NCBI GenBank assembly: GCA_045589495.1
Contig: JAZNPF010000019.1
Coordinates: forward strand, 1 to 64,000
Direction of reading: 5' to 3'
Origin: SIG455 sp045589495
GTDB lineage: Bacteria > Bacillota > Clostridia > UMGS1810
Length of the DNA stretch: 64,000 nt
Shown piece by piece: positions 7,643 to 16,377 of this stretch (positions are counted from its first letter, which is position 1; every line of letters starts with the position of its first letter). The notes beneath the pieces are model-generated. The model was not told the DNA's origin, ran no database searches, and saw nothing but the letters and a program-made list of their open reading frames with translations. Position numbers and translations under genes: made by a program.

Positions 7643-7658
7643 ATCAAGAGGTGATTTT

Positions 7659-7862
7659 GTGAAAGCACTAAAAGAATTAAGAAAACAGCGGAATTTAACA
7701 CAGGTAAAAGTGTCTATGGACTTGCATATATCCAGAGAAGCACTTGCAAATTATGAGAATGGAAAACGTCAACCAAGTTTTGATGTCTTAAATAAACTTT
7801 CTGAATATTTCAATGTTTCTATAGATTATCTTATCAATGGAGAAGAGTTCAAAAAACGGTAA
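7659..7862 (+). CDS. small Xre-family helix-turn-helix regulator
   Basis: 67 aa, consisting only of a Cro/C1-type HTH: LKELRKQRNLTQVKVSMDL, then SREALANYENGKRQPSFDVL and a hydrophobic final helix DYLINGEEF. The start is GTG at 7659 after AAGAGGTGA. It has no sensor domain, so it is probably a dimeric repressor of its divergent neighbour and itself through the palindrome at 7616-7642. Its closest architectural relatives are phage and plasmid SOS-independent repressors. It borders a repeat-rich gene-free region. Confidence 0.85.
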   Translation: MKALKELRKQRNLTQVKVSMDLHISREALANYENGKRQPSFDVLNKLSEYFNVSIDYLINGEEFKKR

Positions 7863-7930
7863 ACCTTTTGTTTTTATAAACAAGAGGTTTTTATTTTTAT
7901 ACAAAGGGGGATTCCCCCTTTTGTAACCCC
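7863..7930. repeat. palindromic module ahead of repeat copy A
   Basis: ACAAAGGGGGATTCCCCCTTTTGT is a hairpin of the same kind as those beside the GTCGAC elements at 8563 and 40830. It may double as a terminator for the Xre gene. Confidence 0.5.
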
Positions 7931-7933
7931 CAA

Positions 7934-8127
7934 GTCGACTGATTACAGAATTGGACAAATTAAACGCTCAGCGTTTCTGCTTTTAACCGCCGCACAAAAC
8001 GGAAACTCATTCCTGATTGTGCTAAAACGGCGCTATATTTGTAATAAGAAAATAAAACCGCGCCGTTTTACGCTTAAGCAGTAACGCCTTCGCTGTAATT
8101 TGTACTTCAATTCTTCCATAGGTCGAC
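7934..8127. repeat. 194-bp GTCGAC-bounded palindromic repeat, copy A
   Basis: It begins and ends with GTCGAC and is 194 bp long. It is nearly identical to 8584-8777, with only a few substitutions. Inside, AAAACGGCGC and GCGCCGTTTTA form a long stem and the outer arms (GAATTGGACAAATT and the rear GAATTG-TACAAATTA) are also inverted, so the element folds on itself. No reading frame is credible. It is MITE-like, and no transposase is seen. Confidence 0.8.
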
Positions 8128-8181
8128 GTTTAAAACCGCATACCATGTAGATTTGCGGTATCTTTGTTTTTTGCACTATCC

Positions 8182-8278
8182 CAAAAGGGTTCTTAGGGTG
8201 AAACCCTAAGCGGTTTTAGGGGTCCGGGGGAATCCGAACCCCCGGGACTTTTGGTACTTTTAGTCATAAAAGTACGTA
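8182..8278. repeat. modular palindromic repeat, also at 40.9 kb and in part at 30.1 kb
   Basis: AAGGGTTCTTAGGGTGAAAC, then GGGGGAATCCGAACCCCC and ACTTTTGGTACTTTTAGTCA. The second part recurs inverted at 40880-40975 with small changes, and the first part recurs inverted at 30144-30168. The modules contain hairpins (CCGGGGGaatccgaaCCCCCGG). Confidence 0.65.
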
Positions 8279-8299
8279 TAAAAGGGTTTTTTAAATTAA

Positions 8300-8440
8300 A
8301 AAAGTGCACCAACCGAAGCCGATGCACTAAAAACACAAACTCCGATTTATTTGCGAAATAAACTCAATATAAAGGCAGTATCTACTCAATATATCTTGCG
8401 GAATTTGTGTTTTTAACAAACACGTAGATATATTGAGTTA
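8300..8440. other. nested inverted repeats, possible structured RNA
   Basis: GTGCA...TGCAC (8304-8327), AAACACAAACTCCG/CGGAATTTGTGTTT (8331-8344 with 8399-8412), and a perfect 13-bp pair ACTCAATATATCT/AGATATATTGAGT (8384-8396 with 8426-8438). The last two cannot both form fully, so alternative folds are possible. No gene was found. It lies between the two 194-bp repeats. Confidence 0.45.
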
Positions 8441-8583
8441 AAAAAGGGTATAAAATACCCGTAAAAAAAGATACTCCTTGAAAAATATTGAATTTACTTC
8501 GCAAACATAGTATAACACAATATTTTAAAAAATACAAGAAATTTATTTTTTATACAAGGGGAAATATCCCCTTGAACCCCTTA

Positions 8584-8777
8584 GTCGACTGATTACAGAA
8601 TTGGACAAATTAAACGCTCAGCGTTTCTGCTTTTAACCGCCGCACAAAACGGAAACTCATTCCTGATTGTGCTAAAACGGCGCTATATTTGTAATAAGAA
8701 AATAAAACCGCGCCGTTTTACGTTTAAGCAGTAACGCCTTCGCTGTAATTTGTACTCCAATTCCTCCATAGGTCGAC
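8584..8777. repeat. 194-bp GTCGAC-bounded palindromic repeat, copy B
   Basis: Near-identical direct copy of 7934-8127, with the same orientation and length. It is preceded by the hairpin ACAAGGGGAAATATCCCCTT. The similarity continues past the right GTCGAC (TTTAAA-ACCGCATACCAT), so the true unit extends slightly beyond the palindrome. The remainder of 8778-9038 is AT-rich with the fusA-like promoter. Confidence 0.8.
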
Positions 8778-8973
8778 GTTTAAAAACCGCATACCATATA
8801 GGTTTGCGGTATTCTTATTTGTTATGTTTGCTTGTTAAAAGCGTGTCAATTCGGTTCTTTTTGTGAAAAGTGCACATAAAAACGACGTATATTTCGTTAT
8901 GCAGATATGCAATTTAAAAAAGGATTTTAAAAAAAAAGAAAGAAAATATTACGTATATGCGTTAATTTTATAA

Positions 8974-9002
8974 TTGTTTATCAGCGATTTTTCGCATATA
9001 CA
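8974..9002 (+). promoter_or_regulatory. possible promoter of the EF-G-like gene
   Basis: TTGTTT (8974-8979), 17 bp, TATACA (8997-9002), 37 bp before the start codon. The -35 element is a moderate match. Confidence 0.45.
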
Positions 9003-9038
9003 TACTATGTATCACACAATTTAAAGGAGGAATTTAAC

Positions 9039-11093
9039 ATGATAAGTACCGACAAAATTAAAAACGTATGCTTGCTCTCACACGGCAACGCCGGTAAAAC
9101 AACGCTTTGTGAGGCTATGCTTTTTGAAACAAAGGCAATAGAACGCAAAGGAAATATCATGGATGGCAATACCGTGTCTGACTACGATAGTGAAGAGATT
9201 AAAAGACAGACTTCCATCAACTCTTCCGTTATTCCGATTATGTGGAAAGACCACAAAATCAACCTTATTGACTCTCCCGGATATTTCGATTTCGTGGGTG
9301 AGCAGATTCAGGCAACAACTGCAGCAGACGGTGCTGTTATAGTTGTCAGCGGTAAATCGGGTGTTTCAGCAGGTACAGAGCAGGCTTGGGAAATGGCTAA
9401 AAAGCAGGGGCTTCCTGTTGTATTCTTTGTAAACAAAACTGACAGCCCTAAATCCGACTATGACGGTGTTATCCGCCAACTTAAAGAAACTTTCGGTAAA
9501 TCTGTTGCCCCGTTTACATATCCGATTAAAGACGGCGACAAATTTACTGGTTATATAGATATAGTTACAATGCAACAGAAAGATTTTACTGATAAAGAGC
9601 CGGTTTATAAAGATATCCCTGACTCCATGATGGGACTTGCAAACGAGAGCAGAGATATGCTTTTGGAAGCAGTTGCAGAAGTAAGCGAAGAAATGATGGA
9701 AAAATACTTTAACGGCGAGCAGTTTACTGACGAAGAAATCCGCGTTTCAATAAAACACGGTATCAAAGACGGTTCGCTTGTGCCGGTAATCTGCGGAAGT
9801 GCCACAGAGCAGATAGGTATTCACCGTCTTATCCACCTTATGTACGAATATATGCCCTCTCCCGACGAGGCAGAGCCACCCGTATGCACAGATGCATCAG
9901 GTGAAACTGTTCAAGTTAAAGTTGACGGCGGTGAGCCTGTATGTCTGCAGGTTTTCAAAACCGTTGTAGATAACTACGTTGGAAAGATGTCTGTTTTCAA
10001 AGTGCTTTCCGGTACTGTTAAAAAAGACGATACTCTCTTGAACGCAAATAAAGGCGAAAACGAAAAAATTGCAAAACTCTACACTCTCTGCGGCAAAAAG
10101 CAGACAGAGGTAGACTCTCTTGCAGCAGGCGATATTGGTGCAACCACAAAACTTGCGTGCACTGACACCGGTGACACACTTTGCAGTCCTAAAAAAGTGC
10201 TCAAAGCATCTGAAATCAAATTCCCCAAACCCGTTCTTTCAATGGCAATTGTTCCGAAAGCAAAGGGTGATGAGGAAAAAATCAGTGCCGGTCTTGCAAA
10301 ACTTATGGAAGAAGACCCCACATTCAAAGTTGAAAACAACAAAGAAACAAAGCAGACAGTTATATCCGGTACAGGTGATCAGCATCTGGCAATTATCACA
10401 AGCAAATTGCTCAGCAAATTCGGTGTGGGCGTAGACCTTATTGCTCCGAAAATTGCTTACCGTGAGGCTATCAAGAAAAAGGTTAAAGTTGAAGGCAAAC
10501 ACAAGAAACAATCAGGAGGTCACGGTCAGTACGGTCACGTATGGATTGAGTTTGAACCTTGCGAAAGCGACGGTTTAGTATTTGAAGAAAAAGTATTTGG
10601 CGGAAGCGTTCCGAAGAACTACTTCCCCGCCGTAGAAAAAGGTTTGCAGGAATGTATGAAGCAGGGCGTTATAGCAGGTTATCCGATGGTTAACTTGAAA
10701 GCCACTTTGCTCGATGGTTCATATCACCCCGTAGACTCTTCCGAAATGGCGTTCAAAACAGCCGCATCAATTGCATACAAAACAGGTCTTGCACAGGCAG
10801 ACCCGATTCTGCTTGAGCCTATCGGTATGCTGAAAGCAGTTGCAAAAAATGCGTATACCGGTGATATCGTTGGTGACATAAACAAACGTCGAGGCAGAAT
10901 TTTAGGTATGAATCCGCTTGATGGCGACATCACTGAGGTTGTTGCAGAAGTACCCGTATCTGAAATGACGGGCTACGCAACCGATTTGCGTGCCATCACA
11001 AATGGACGCGGCAGTTTCGATTTTGAATTCGACCACTATGAAGAAACACCCAGAAACCTTTATGACAAAATAATCGCAGACTCAAAAGAATAA
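9039..11093 (+). CDS. EF-G-II type translation factor GTPase
   Basis: 684 aa. G motifs: HGNAGKTT (15-22), DSPGYFDF (78-85), NKTD (132-135). EF-G domains II-V follow, including YREAIKKK and the C-terminal GRGSFDFEF. Canonical EF-G has DTPGH with a catalytic histidine; here it is tyrosine, as in the EF-G-II paralogue branch, so this is not the main elongation factor. A translation-related GTPase role is inferred; the specific function of this branch is poorly defined. AAAGGAGG precedes the ATG. It is monocistronic, with a terminator 4 bp downstream. Confidence 0.85.
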   Translation: MISTDKIKNVCLLSHGNAGKTTLCEAMLFETKAIERKGNIMDGNTVSDYDSEEIKRQTSINSSVIPIMWKDHKINLIDSPGYFDFVGEQIQATTAADGAVIVVSGKSGVSAGTEQAWEMAKKQGLPVVFFVNKTDSPKSDYDGVIRQLKETFGKSVAPFTYPIKDGDKFTGYIDIVTMQQKDFTDKEPVYKDIPDSMMGLANESRDMLLEAVAEVSEEMMEKYFNGEQFTDEEIRVSIKHGIKDGSLVPVICGSATEQIGIHRLIHLMYEYMPSPDEAEPPVCTDASGETVQVKVDGGEPVCLQVFKTVVDNYVGKMSVFKVLSGTVKKDDTLLNANKGENEKIAKLYTLCGKKQTEVDSLAAGDIGATTKLACTDTGDTLCSPKKVLKASEIKFPKPVLSMAIVPKAKGDEEKISAGLAKLMEEDPTFKVENNKETKQTVISGTGDQHLAIITSKLLSKFGVGVDLIAPKIAYREAIKKKVKVEGKHKKQSGGHGQYGHVWIEFEPCESDGLVFEEKVFGGSVPKNYFPAVEKGLQECMKQGVIAGYPMVNLKATLLDGSYHPVDSSEMAFKTAASIAYKTGLAQADPILLEPIGMLKAVAKNAYTGDIVGDINKRRGRILGMNPLDGDITEVVAEVPVSEMTGYATDLRAITNGRGSFDFEFDHYEETPRNLYDKIIADSKE

Positions 11094-11096
11094 TTT

Positions 11097-11122
11097 AAAA
11101 AGCGGTCGCAAGACCGCTTTTT
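11097..11122 (+). terminator. intrinsic terminator of the EF-G-like gene
   Basis: AAAAAGCGGTC-GCAA-GACCGCTTTTT. Confidence 0.85.
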
Positions 11123-11139
11123 AAAATTCATAAACGTTA

Positions 11140-11168
11140 TTGAAAAAAATAAAAGAATGTGGTACAAT
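11140..11168 (+). promoter_or_regulatory. promoter of the PfkB kinase gene
   Basis: TTGAAA (11140-11145), 17 bp, TACAAT (11163-11168). Confidence 0.7.
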
Positions 11169-11202
11169 TAGTAAAAATGAACTCTCTGGAGGTATACATA
11201 AT

Positions 11203-12288
11203 ATGAAATACTCTGAACAATTTGCTGCTGCAAAATCAACAATACAGAGCAAAAAAGTATGTATTGGTTTTGACGGCTTTGTGGACAAGGTTATCCGTCC
11301 AATAAAAACCCGTGCAGACGAAAACACCTGCACACATTTCCCAACTATTGATACTTTCGGTGAGAAAATCGTAAGCCTTGCCGGAAGAAGCGGTAATGTG
11401 GAGTTGGATGTTACTGCAACAGATTTTGGCGGTTGCGGTCCGCACTGTGCAAACGGACTTGCAAATATGGGTGTTAATGTAACCTGTATCGGTGCGATGG
11501 GTTATCCCGAGAAAAACCCCGTATTTAACCTTAACGAAAACTGCAAAACTATAACCGTTGGCGAGCCGGGTTATTCATACGTATTTGAATTTGGCGACGG
11601 CAAGGTTATTATGAGCGATATTCAGGATATCAACCGTCTGACATGGAATGATATCATTTCACGTGTAAGTGTGGATGAAATGGTTGCATATTTTGATGAT
11701 GCTGACATCATCACACTTGTTAACTGGAGTTATCTGGTGCATTTCCACGAGGTATATGAAAAGTTCCTTGAGGTTATAATGCCCAGACTCAGCAAAAAGG
11801 ACAGAAAGATTTACATTGATATTGCTGATTGCGCTAAACGTAAGCCGGAGGAAATCAAGGCAGCGCTTAAGATGTTCGGCAGATACAGCGAATATGCGCC
11901 TACATATCTTGGTCTTAACAAGAGTGAGGCAATGGTTATGCACTCTATTCTTTGTGAGGGTGAATATGTCGGCTCATTGCATATAGCAAAGGCAATCAAG
12001 GAATTTTCAGGCATAGGCACAGTTGTTATCCACCCCGTAGACAGTTCGGCTGCAGTATTTGACGGCGGCGAGATAGAAGTTCAGGGAATCCTGTGCGAAA
12101 ATCCTAAAAAGACCACCGGCGGCGGAGATAATTTCAATTCCGGATTCTGTGCAGGTCTTTTAGGCGGTCTTGACATCAAGAGTTGCCTGATAAGCGGAAT
12201 GACAACATCTTATATATACGTTAAAAACGGACATTGCAACAGTTTTGACGTTATTTGCGATACTATGAAAATGTATGACGAAGAATAA
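11203..12288 (+). CDS. PfkB-family sugar/nucleoside kinase of unknown substrate
   Basis: 361 aa. The ribokinase-like fold is shown by GFDGFVDKV near the N-terminus, FGGCGPHCANGLANMG (the GG substrate-binding loop) and TTGGGDNFNSGF at about 304-315, where D309 is the expected catalytic base. The usual GAGD is GGGD here. It phosphorylates a hydroxymethyl group of a sugar or nucleoside with ATP; the substrate cannot be told. The ATG at 11203 follows CTGGAGG; an in-frame start at 11140 would coincide with the promoter -35. The tex gene follows by 59 bp. Confidence 0.8.
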   Translation: MKYSEQFAAAKSTIQSKKVCIGFDGFVDKVIRPIKTRADENTCTHFPTIDTFGEKIVSLAGRSGNVELDVTATDFGGCGPHCANGLANMGVNVTCIGAMGYPEKNPVFNLNENCKTITVGEPGYSYVFEFGDGKVIMSDIQDINRLTWNDIISRVSVDEMVAYFDDADIITLVNWSYLVHFHEVYEKFLEVIMPRLSKKDRKIYIDIADCAKRKPEEIKAALKMFGRYSEYAPTYLGLNKSEAMVMHSILCEGEYVGSLHIAKAIKEFSGIGTVVIHPVDSSAAVFDGGEIEVQGILCENPKKTTGGGDNFNSGFCAGLLGGLDIKSCLISGMTTSYIYVKNGHCNSFDVICDTMKMYDEE

Positions 12289-12347
12289 CAATGGGGGCGG
12301 TCAAAAAACGCCCCTATAAATTTATTACAAACGAAAGGGATTACACA

Positions 12348-14480
12348 ATGAACATTGCAGAAAAACTTGCCGCAGAATTATCCATAAAAATTGAGCAGGC
12401 GGAAAACACCATCAAACTGATTGACGAGGACAATACCATTCCGTTTATCGCACGTTATCGAAAGGAAGTCACAGGCGGTCTTGACGACGGAATACTGCGT
12501 ACATTCAATGACCGTTTAACTTATTTGCGCAATCTTGAGGCACGCAAGGAAGAGGTTTGCCGCCTTATAGAAGCACAGGGTAAACTCACTGATGAGTTAA
12601 AAGAAAAAATCAATGCTGCCGAAATTCTGCGTGAAGTTGAGGACCTTTACCGTCCGTACAAGCAAAAGCGCCGCACACGTGCAACCATTGCAAAGGAAAA
12701 AGGGCTTGAACCTCTGGCTGAGATTATGCTCAATCCCGAAGCAGACGGCAATTGCGAGGAGATTTTTGCACAGTTCATAAACCCCGAAAAAGAGGTTCTT
12801 ACAATAGAAGATGCTGCTTTGGGCGCCATGGATATAATAGCGGAAAATGTTTCGGACAACGCAGATTACCGCAAAAAGATTTATGATATTTCACTAAAGA
12901 CGGGCATAATATCAACAAGCGGTGAGGGAGAAGAAGGCAAAGTTTATGAGATGTACTATGAATTCAGCGAAAGCCTTTTAAAAATAGCAAATCATCGTGT
13001 GCTTGCCATAGACAGAGGCGAGAGAGAAGAATTTTTAAAGGTGCGTATAGATGCCGACACAGAACGCATACTTGCATATCTGCACGAGCAGGCAGTTCCC
13101 GAAAACATATTCAAAAATTATGTTACAGACGCAGTAACAGACAGTTACAACCGCCTCATTGCTCCGTCTATTGAGCGAGAGTTGCGTTCCAACCTTACCG
13201 AACGCGCAGGGGAAGCGGCGATAGTTCTGTTTTCAAAAAATCTTCACAATTTGCTTCTTCAGCCACCCGTACGTGGAAAAACTGTTCTCGGCATTGACCC
13301 TGGCTACCGCACAGGTTGCAAGGTTGCAGTAGTTGACGAAACCGGAAAAGTGTGCGATACAGGAATAATTTACTGCACTCTTGAGCATCATGATAAAGTG
13401 AAATCCAAGCAGTATGTTTTAAGCCTTATCGATAAATATAAAGTAGACTTGATTGCAATTGGAAACGGAACTGCGTCAAGAGAGAGCGAGATTTTCGTTG
13501 CCGATGTAATAAAATCCGCAGGCAGAGATGTTAAGTACGCAATTGTAAATGAAGCAGGAGCATCGGTTTATTCGGCGTCTGACCTCGGTGCAGAGGAGTT
13601 CCCTGATTTCACGGTTGAACAACGCAGCGCAGCATCAATTGCACGCAGAATTCAGGATCCACTTTCCGAACTTGTTAAAATCGACCCAAAATCAATCGGT
13701 GTAGGCCAGTATCAGCACGATATGAACCAGAAACGTCTGGGAGAGTCGCTCGGCGGAGTTGTAGAGGATTGCGTAAATGCAGTAGGTGTAGACCTTAACA
13801 CAGCCGGTGCCGCACTGTTATCGTATATTTCAGGCATAAGCGGAACTGTTGCCAAGAATATAGTAAAATACCGTGAAGAAAACGGTAAATTCAAAAAACG
13901 CAGTCAACTGCTCAAGGTGGGCAAACTAGGACCGAAAGCATACGTTCAGTGCGCAGGATTTCTGCGTATTGCAGGCGGTGACGAGATGTTTGACAACACA
14001 TCTGTCCACCCTGAATCATACGAAGTTGCGGAAAAACTTATATCAGCGCTCGGTTACGGCGGAAAAGACGACAGTTTTGCCGACATCAAAGACAGAATGA
14101 AAAACTTTGACCTGAAAGCATTTTGCGAAAGCAACAATGTTGGTGAGCCGACTGTGATTGACATAGCAGATTCGCTTGCACGCCCCGGCAGAGATATACG
14201 TGAAGACCTTGCATCGCCCGTGCTTTCAACCGACATTATGGGTATGGAAGACCTTAAAGAAGGAATGATTTTAACCGGAACAGTAAGAAACGTAATTGAT
14301 TTCGGTGCGTTTGTCGATATCGGCGTGCACCAGGACGGACTTGTGCACATATCACAACTGAGCGACAAATACGTAAGACATCCTATGGAAGTTGTAAACG
14401 TAGGCGATGTTGTTAAAGTAAAAGTTATCGGTGTTGATCTGAACAAAAAAAGAATTTCCCTTTCTATGAAAGAAATCTAA
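12348..14480 (+). CDS. tex: Tex-family RNA-binding transcription accessory protein
   Basis: 710 aa, typical length. Order of domains: N-terminal helical Tex region (PFIARYRKEVTGGLDD), YqgF/RNase H-like domain starting LGIDPGYRTGCKVAV at about 325-340, helix-hairpin-helix region with NIVKYREENGKFK, and C-terminal S1 domain (about 637-708; GFGAFVDIGVHQDGLVHISQ-like). It binds nucleic acid and affects transcription and translation in several bacteria. ATG at 12348 with GAAAGGGA. A GGGGCG/CGCCCC hairpin lies just upstream. Confidence 0.93.
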   Translation: MNIAEKLAAELSIKIEQAENTIKLIDEDNTIPFIARYRKEVTGGLDDGILRTFNDRLTYLRNLEARKEEVCRLIEAQGKLTDELKEKINAAEILREVEDLYRPYKQKRRTRATIAKEKGLEPLAEIMLNPEADGNCEEIFAQFINPEKEVLTIEDAALGAMDIIAENVSDNADYRKKIYDISLKTGIISTSGEGEEGKVYEMYYEFSESLLKIANHRVLAIDRGEREEFLKVRIDADTERILAYLHEQAVPENIFKNYVTDAVTDSYNRLIAPSIERELRSNLTERAGEAAIVLFSKNLHNLLLQPPVRGKTVLGIDPGYRTGCKVAVVDETGKVCDTGIIYCTLEHHDKVKSKQYVLSLIDKYKVDLIAIGNGTASRESEIFVADVIKSAGRDVKYAIVNEAGASVYSASDLGAEEFPDFTVEQRSAASIARRIQDPLSELVKIDPKSIGVGQYQHDMNQKRLGESLGGVVEDCVNAVGVDLNTAGAALLSYISGISGTVAKNIVKYREENGKFKKRSQLLKVGKLGPKAYVQCAGFLRIAGGDEMFDNTSVHPESYEVAEKLISALGYGGKDDSFADIKDRMKNFDLKAFCESNNVGEPTVIDIADSLARPGRDIREDLASPVLSTDIMGMEDLKEGMILTGTVRNVIDFGAFVDIGVHQDGLVHISQLSDKYVRHPMEVVNVGDVVKVKVIGVDLNKKRISLSMKEI

Positions 14481-14727
14481 AAATTTCCAATATACAAATC
14501 AACCAAAGAAAATTGAAAAAGTAAGGCTTGTTTAGATTGAATATAAACAAAAACACCTTGTGGAAACCCTTGAAAATATTAGGTTTTTCTCATTTTGTCG
14601 AATGTTACTAAAGAATGAAAAATTATTTTGTGCATTTAACTACTGGCATATATTTATAGGATGTGCTATTATTAGTGTATGATAAAATAGTTTGATTATG
14701 TTTTAACACATATAGGAGGTAAATCAA

Positions 14728-15840
14728 ATGGCAGGGTTAAAATTAGATCACATTTACAAAAGATACGCAGGCGGCGTAACAGCAGTATCTGACTTCACTC
14801 TCGATATCGAAGATAAAGAGTTCGTCGTACTCGTTGGTCCTTCCGGTTGCGGTAAATCAACTACACTGCGTATGATTGCAGGTCTTGAGGAAATCTCTGA
14901 AGGTGAACTTTATATCGATGGCGAAGTAGTTAACGATAAAGCACCTAAAGACAGAGATATCGCAATGGTTTTCCAGAACTATGCTTTGTATCCTCACATG
15001 ACAGTTTTTGAGAATATGGCTTTCGGTCTTAAACTCAGAAAAACACCTAAAGATGAAATCAAAAGACGCGTTAACGAAGCGGCTAAAATCCTCGACATTG
15101 AGCACTTGCTTGACAGAAAACCGAAGGCTCTCTCCGGTGGTCAGAGACAGCGTGTTGCTCTCGGTCGTGCTATCGTTCGTGAACCTAAAGTATTCCTTAT
15201 GGACGAACCGCTCTCTAACCTGGACGCTAAATTGCGTGTACAGATGAGAACAGAAATCGGTAAACTGCATAAGAGATTGCAGACAACCTTTATCTACGTT
15301 ACTCATGACCAGACAGAAGCTATGACAATGGGTACAAGAATTATCGTTATGAAAGACGGTTTTGTTCAGCAGATTGATACTCCTGCTAACCTGTACTCAA
15401 ATCCTGTAAATATGTTCGTTGCAGGCTTTATCGGTAGCCCCCAGATGAACTTTGCAGATGTTACTGTTGAAAAAGATGGTGACGCTATCTACTTAAAAGG
15501 TGATGGCATCAACGTTAAAATGCCCGAAGGCAAAACTGCTCAGATTGAAGCAGCTGGCATCATTGGTAAAACTGTTGTTCTCGGTATCCGTCCTGAAGAT
15601 ATTCATGACGAAGAAGCAATTCTTTCTTCTTACCCCGAAAGTAACCTCGATGCTCACGTAGACCTCACCGAAATGATGGGTGCTGAAACATATCTGTACC
15701 TCAAAATCGGCGGAGTTCCCTTCACAGCAAGAGTTAACCCCAGAAGCACTGCTAAACACGGCGACGATATCAAAGTTGTATTTGACGCTAATAAAATCCA
15801 CTTGTTTGATAAAGAAACAGAATTGGCTCTGCTTAAATAA
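14728..15840 (+). CDS. MsmK/UgpC-type ABC transporter ATPase
   Basis: 370 aa. Walker A GPSGCGKST (37-45), signature LSGGQ (135-139), Walker B VFLMDEP (155-161) and a C-terminal regulatory TOBE region (about 230-370). It matches the MalK/MsmK/UgpC subfamily that energises sugar-uptake ABC importers. No permease or binding-protein genes are adjacent, so it is probably a shared orphan ATPase serving several importers, as known for MsmK in Firmicutes. A 247-bp AT-rich gap without a gene precedes it; AGGAGG before the ATG. Confidence 0.9.
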   Translation: MAGLKLDHIYKRYAGGVTAVSDFTLDIEDKEFVVLVGPSGCGKSTTLRMIAGLEEISEGELYIDGEVVNDKAPKDRDIAMVFQNYALYPHMTVFENMAFGLKLRKTPKDEIKRRVNEAAKILDIEHLLDRKPKALSGGQRQRVALGRAIVREPKVFLMDEPLSNLDAKLRVQMRTEIGKLHKRLQTTFIYVTHDQTEAMTMGTRIIVMKDGFVQQIDTPANLYSNPVNMFVAGFIGSPQMNFADVTVEKDGDAIYLKGDGINVKMPEGKTAQIEAAGIIGKTVVLGIRPEDIHDEEAILSSYPESNLDAHVDLTEMMGAETYLYLKIGGVPFTARVNPRSTAKHGDDIKVVFDANKIHLFDKETELALLK

Positions 15841-15924
15841 GATTTTAAAAACCGCACTGAAAGGTCGAGGTTGACAAGGAAGTATTGTCCTAAAAATTGT
15901 CTTTTTTGCGAATTTCAGAGTTAT

Positions 15925-15962
15925 AAATAGCCCATATCCGTCAGGATTATGGGCTATTTTTG
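15925..15962 (+). terminator. intrinsic terminator downstream of the ABC ATPase
   Basis: AAATAGCCCATA-...-TATGGGCTATTTTT. Confidence 0.8.
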
Positions 15963-16070
15963 CGGTTTTTTGATAATCGTTTAATATAATGCTTTTTCGT
16001 AGGGGGATGTAGGCATCGCCCCTTGCAAATTTATGATAATTATAATTATTTATTAAATTTCAAATAAGTG

Positions 16071-16099
16071 TTGACATTGACTTCAATTCATAGTATAAT
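16071..16099 (+). promoter_or_regulatory. sigma-A promoter of rpsU-yqeY
   Basis: TTGACA (16071-16076), 17 bp, TATAAT (16094-16099): full consensus. Confidence 0.9.
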
Positions 16100-16106
16100 T
16101 ATAAAG

Positions 16107-16153
16107 TGCAATTTTGTCTATTCCCATTGGAAGCGGTTTTTCCGCTAATTGCA
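16107..16153 (+). promoter_or_regulatory. nested hairpin in the rpsU leader
   Basis: TGCAATT (16107-16113) pairs with AATTGCA (16147-16153), enclosing AGCGG/CCGCT. It ends 4 nt before the GGAGGGAGGG ribosome-binding site, so it could regulate S21 translation; that is inference from position. Confidence 0.4.
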
Positions 16154-16173
16154 ATTCGGAGGGAGGGATTTTT

Positions 16174-16350
16174 GTGTCAGAAATCAGAATTAAGGACAAT
16201 GAGTCTTTAGATAGTGCGCTTCGTAGATTTAAACGTCAGTGTGCAAAGGCCGGTGTTTTATCAGAACTCAGAAAGAGAGAACACTATGAGAAACCCAGCG
16301 TAAAACGTAAGAAAAAATCAGAAGCTGCAAGAAAAAGGTCTTATAAATAA
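16174..16350 (+). CDS. rpsU: 30S ribosomal protein S21
   Basis: 58 aa from the GTG at 16174 after GGAGGGAGG. An earlier in-frame start at 16114 falls inside the leader hairpin. SEIRIKDNESLDSALRRFKR opens the family sequence and the C-terminus is very basic (RKKKSEAARKRSYK). It helps mRNA binding at initiation. Paired with yqeY, a conserved Firmicutes order. Confidence 0.95.
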   Translation: MSEIRIKDNESLDSALRRFKRQCAKAGVLSELRKREHYEKPSVKRKKKSEAARKRSYK

Positions 16351-16377
16351 TATTGTTTTTTAAGAAGGTGCAACGCA

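Noticed and set aside
7934..8777. CRISPR-like direct repeats
   Set aside because: Only two copies of a 194-bp unit with a 456-bp spacing; repeat length and lack of regular spacers do not fit CRISPR, and no cas genes are near.
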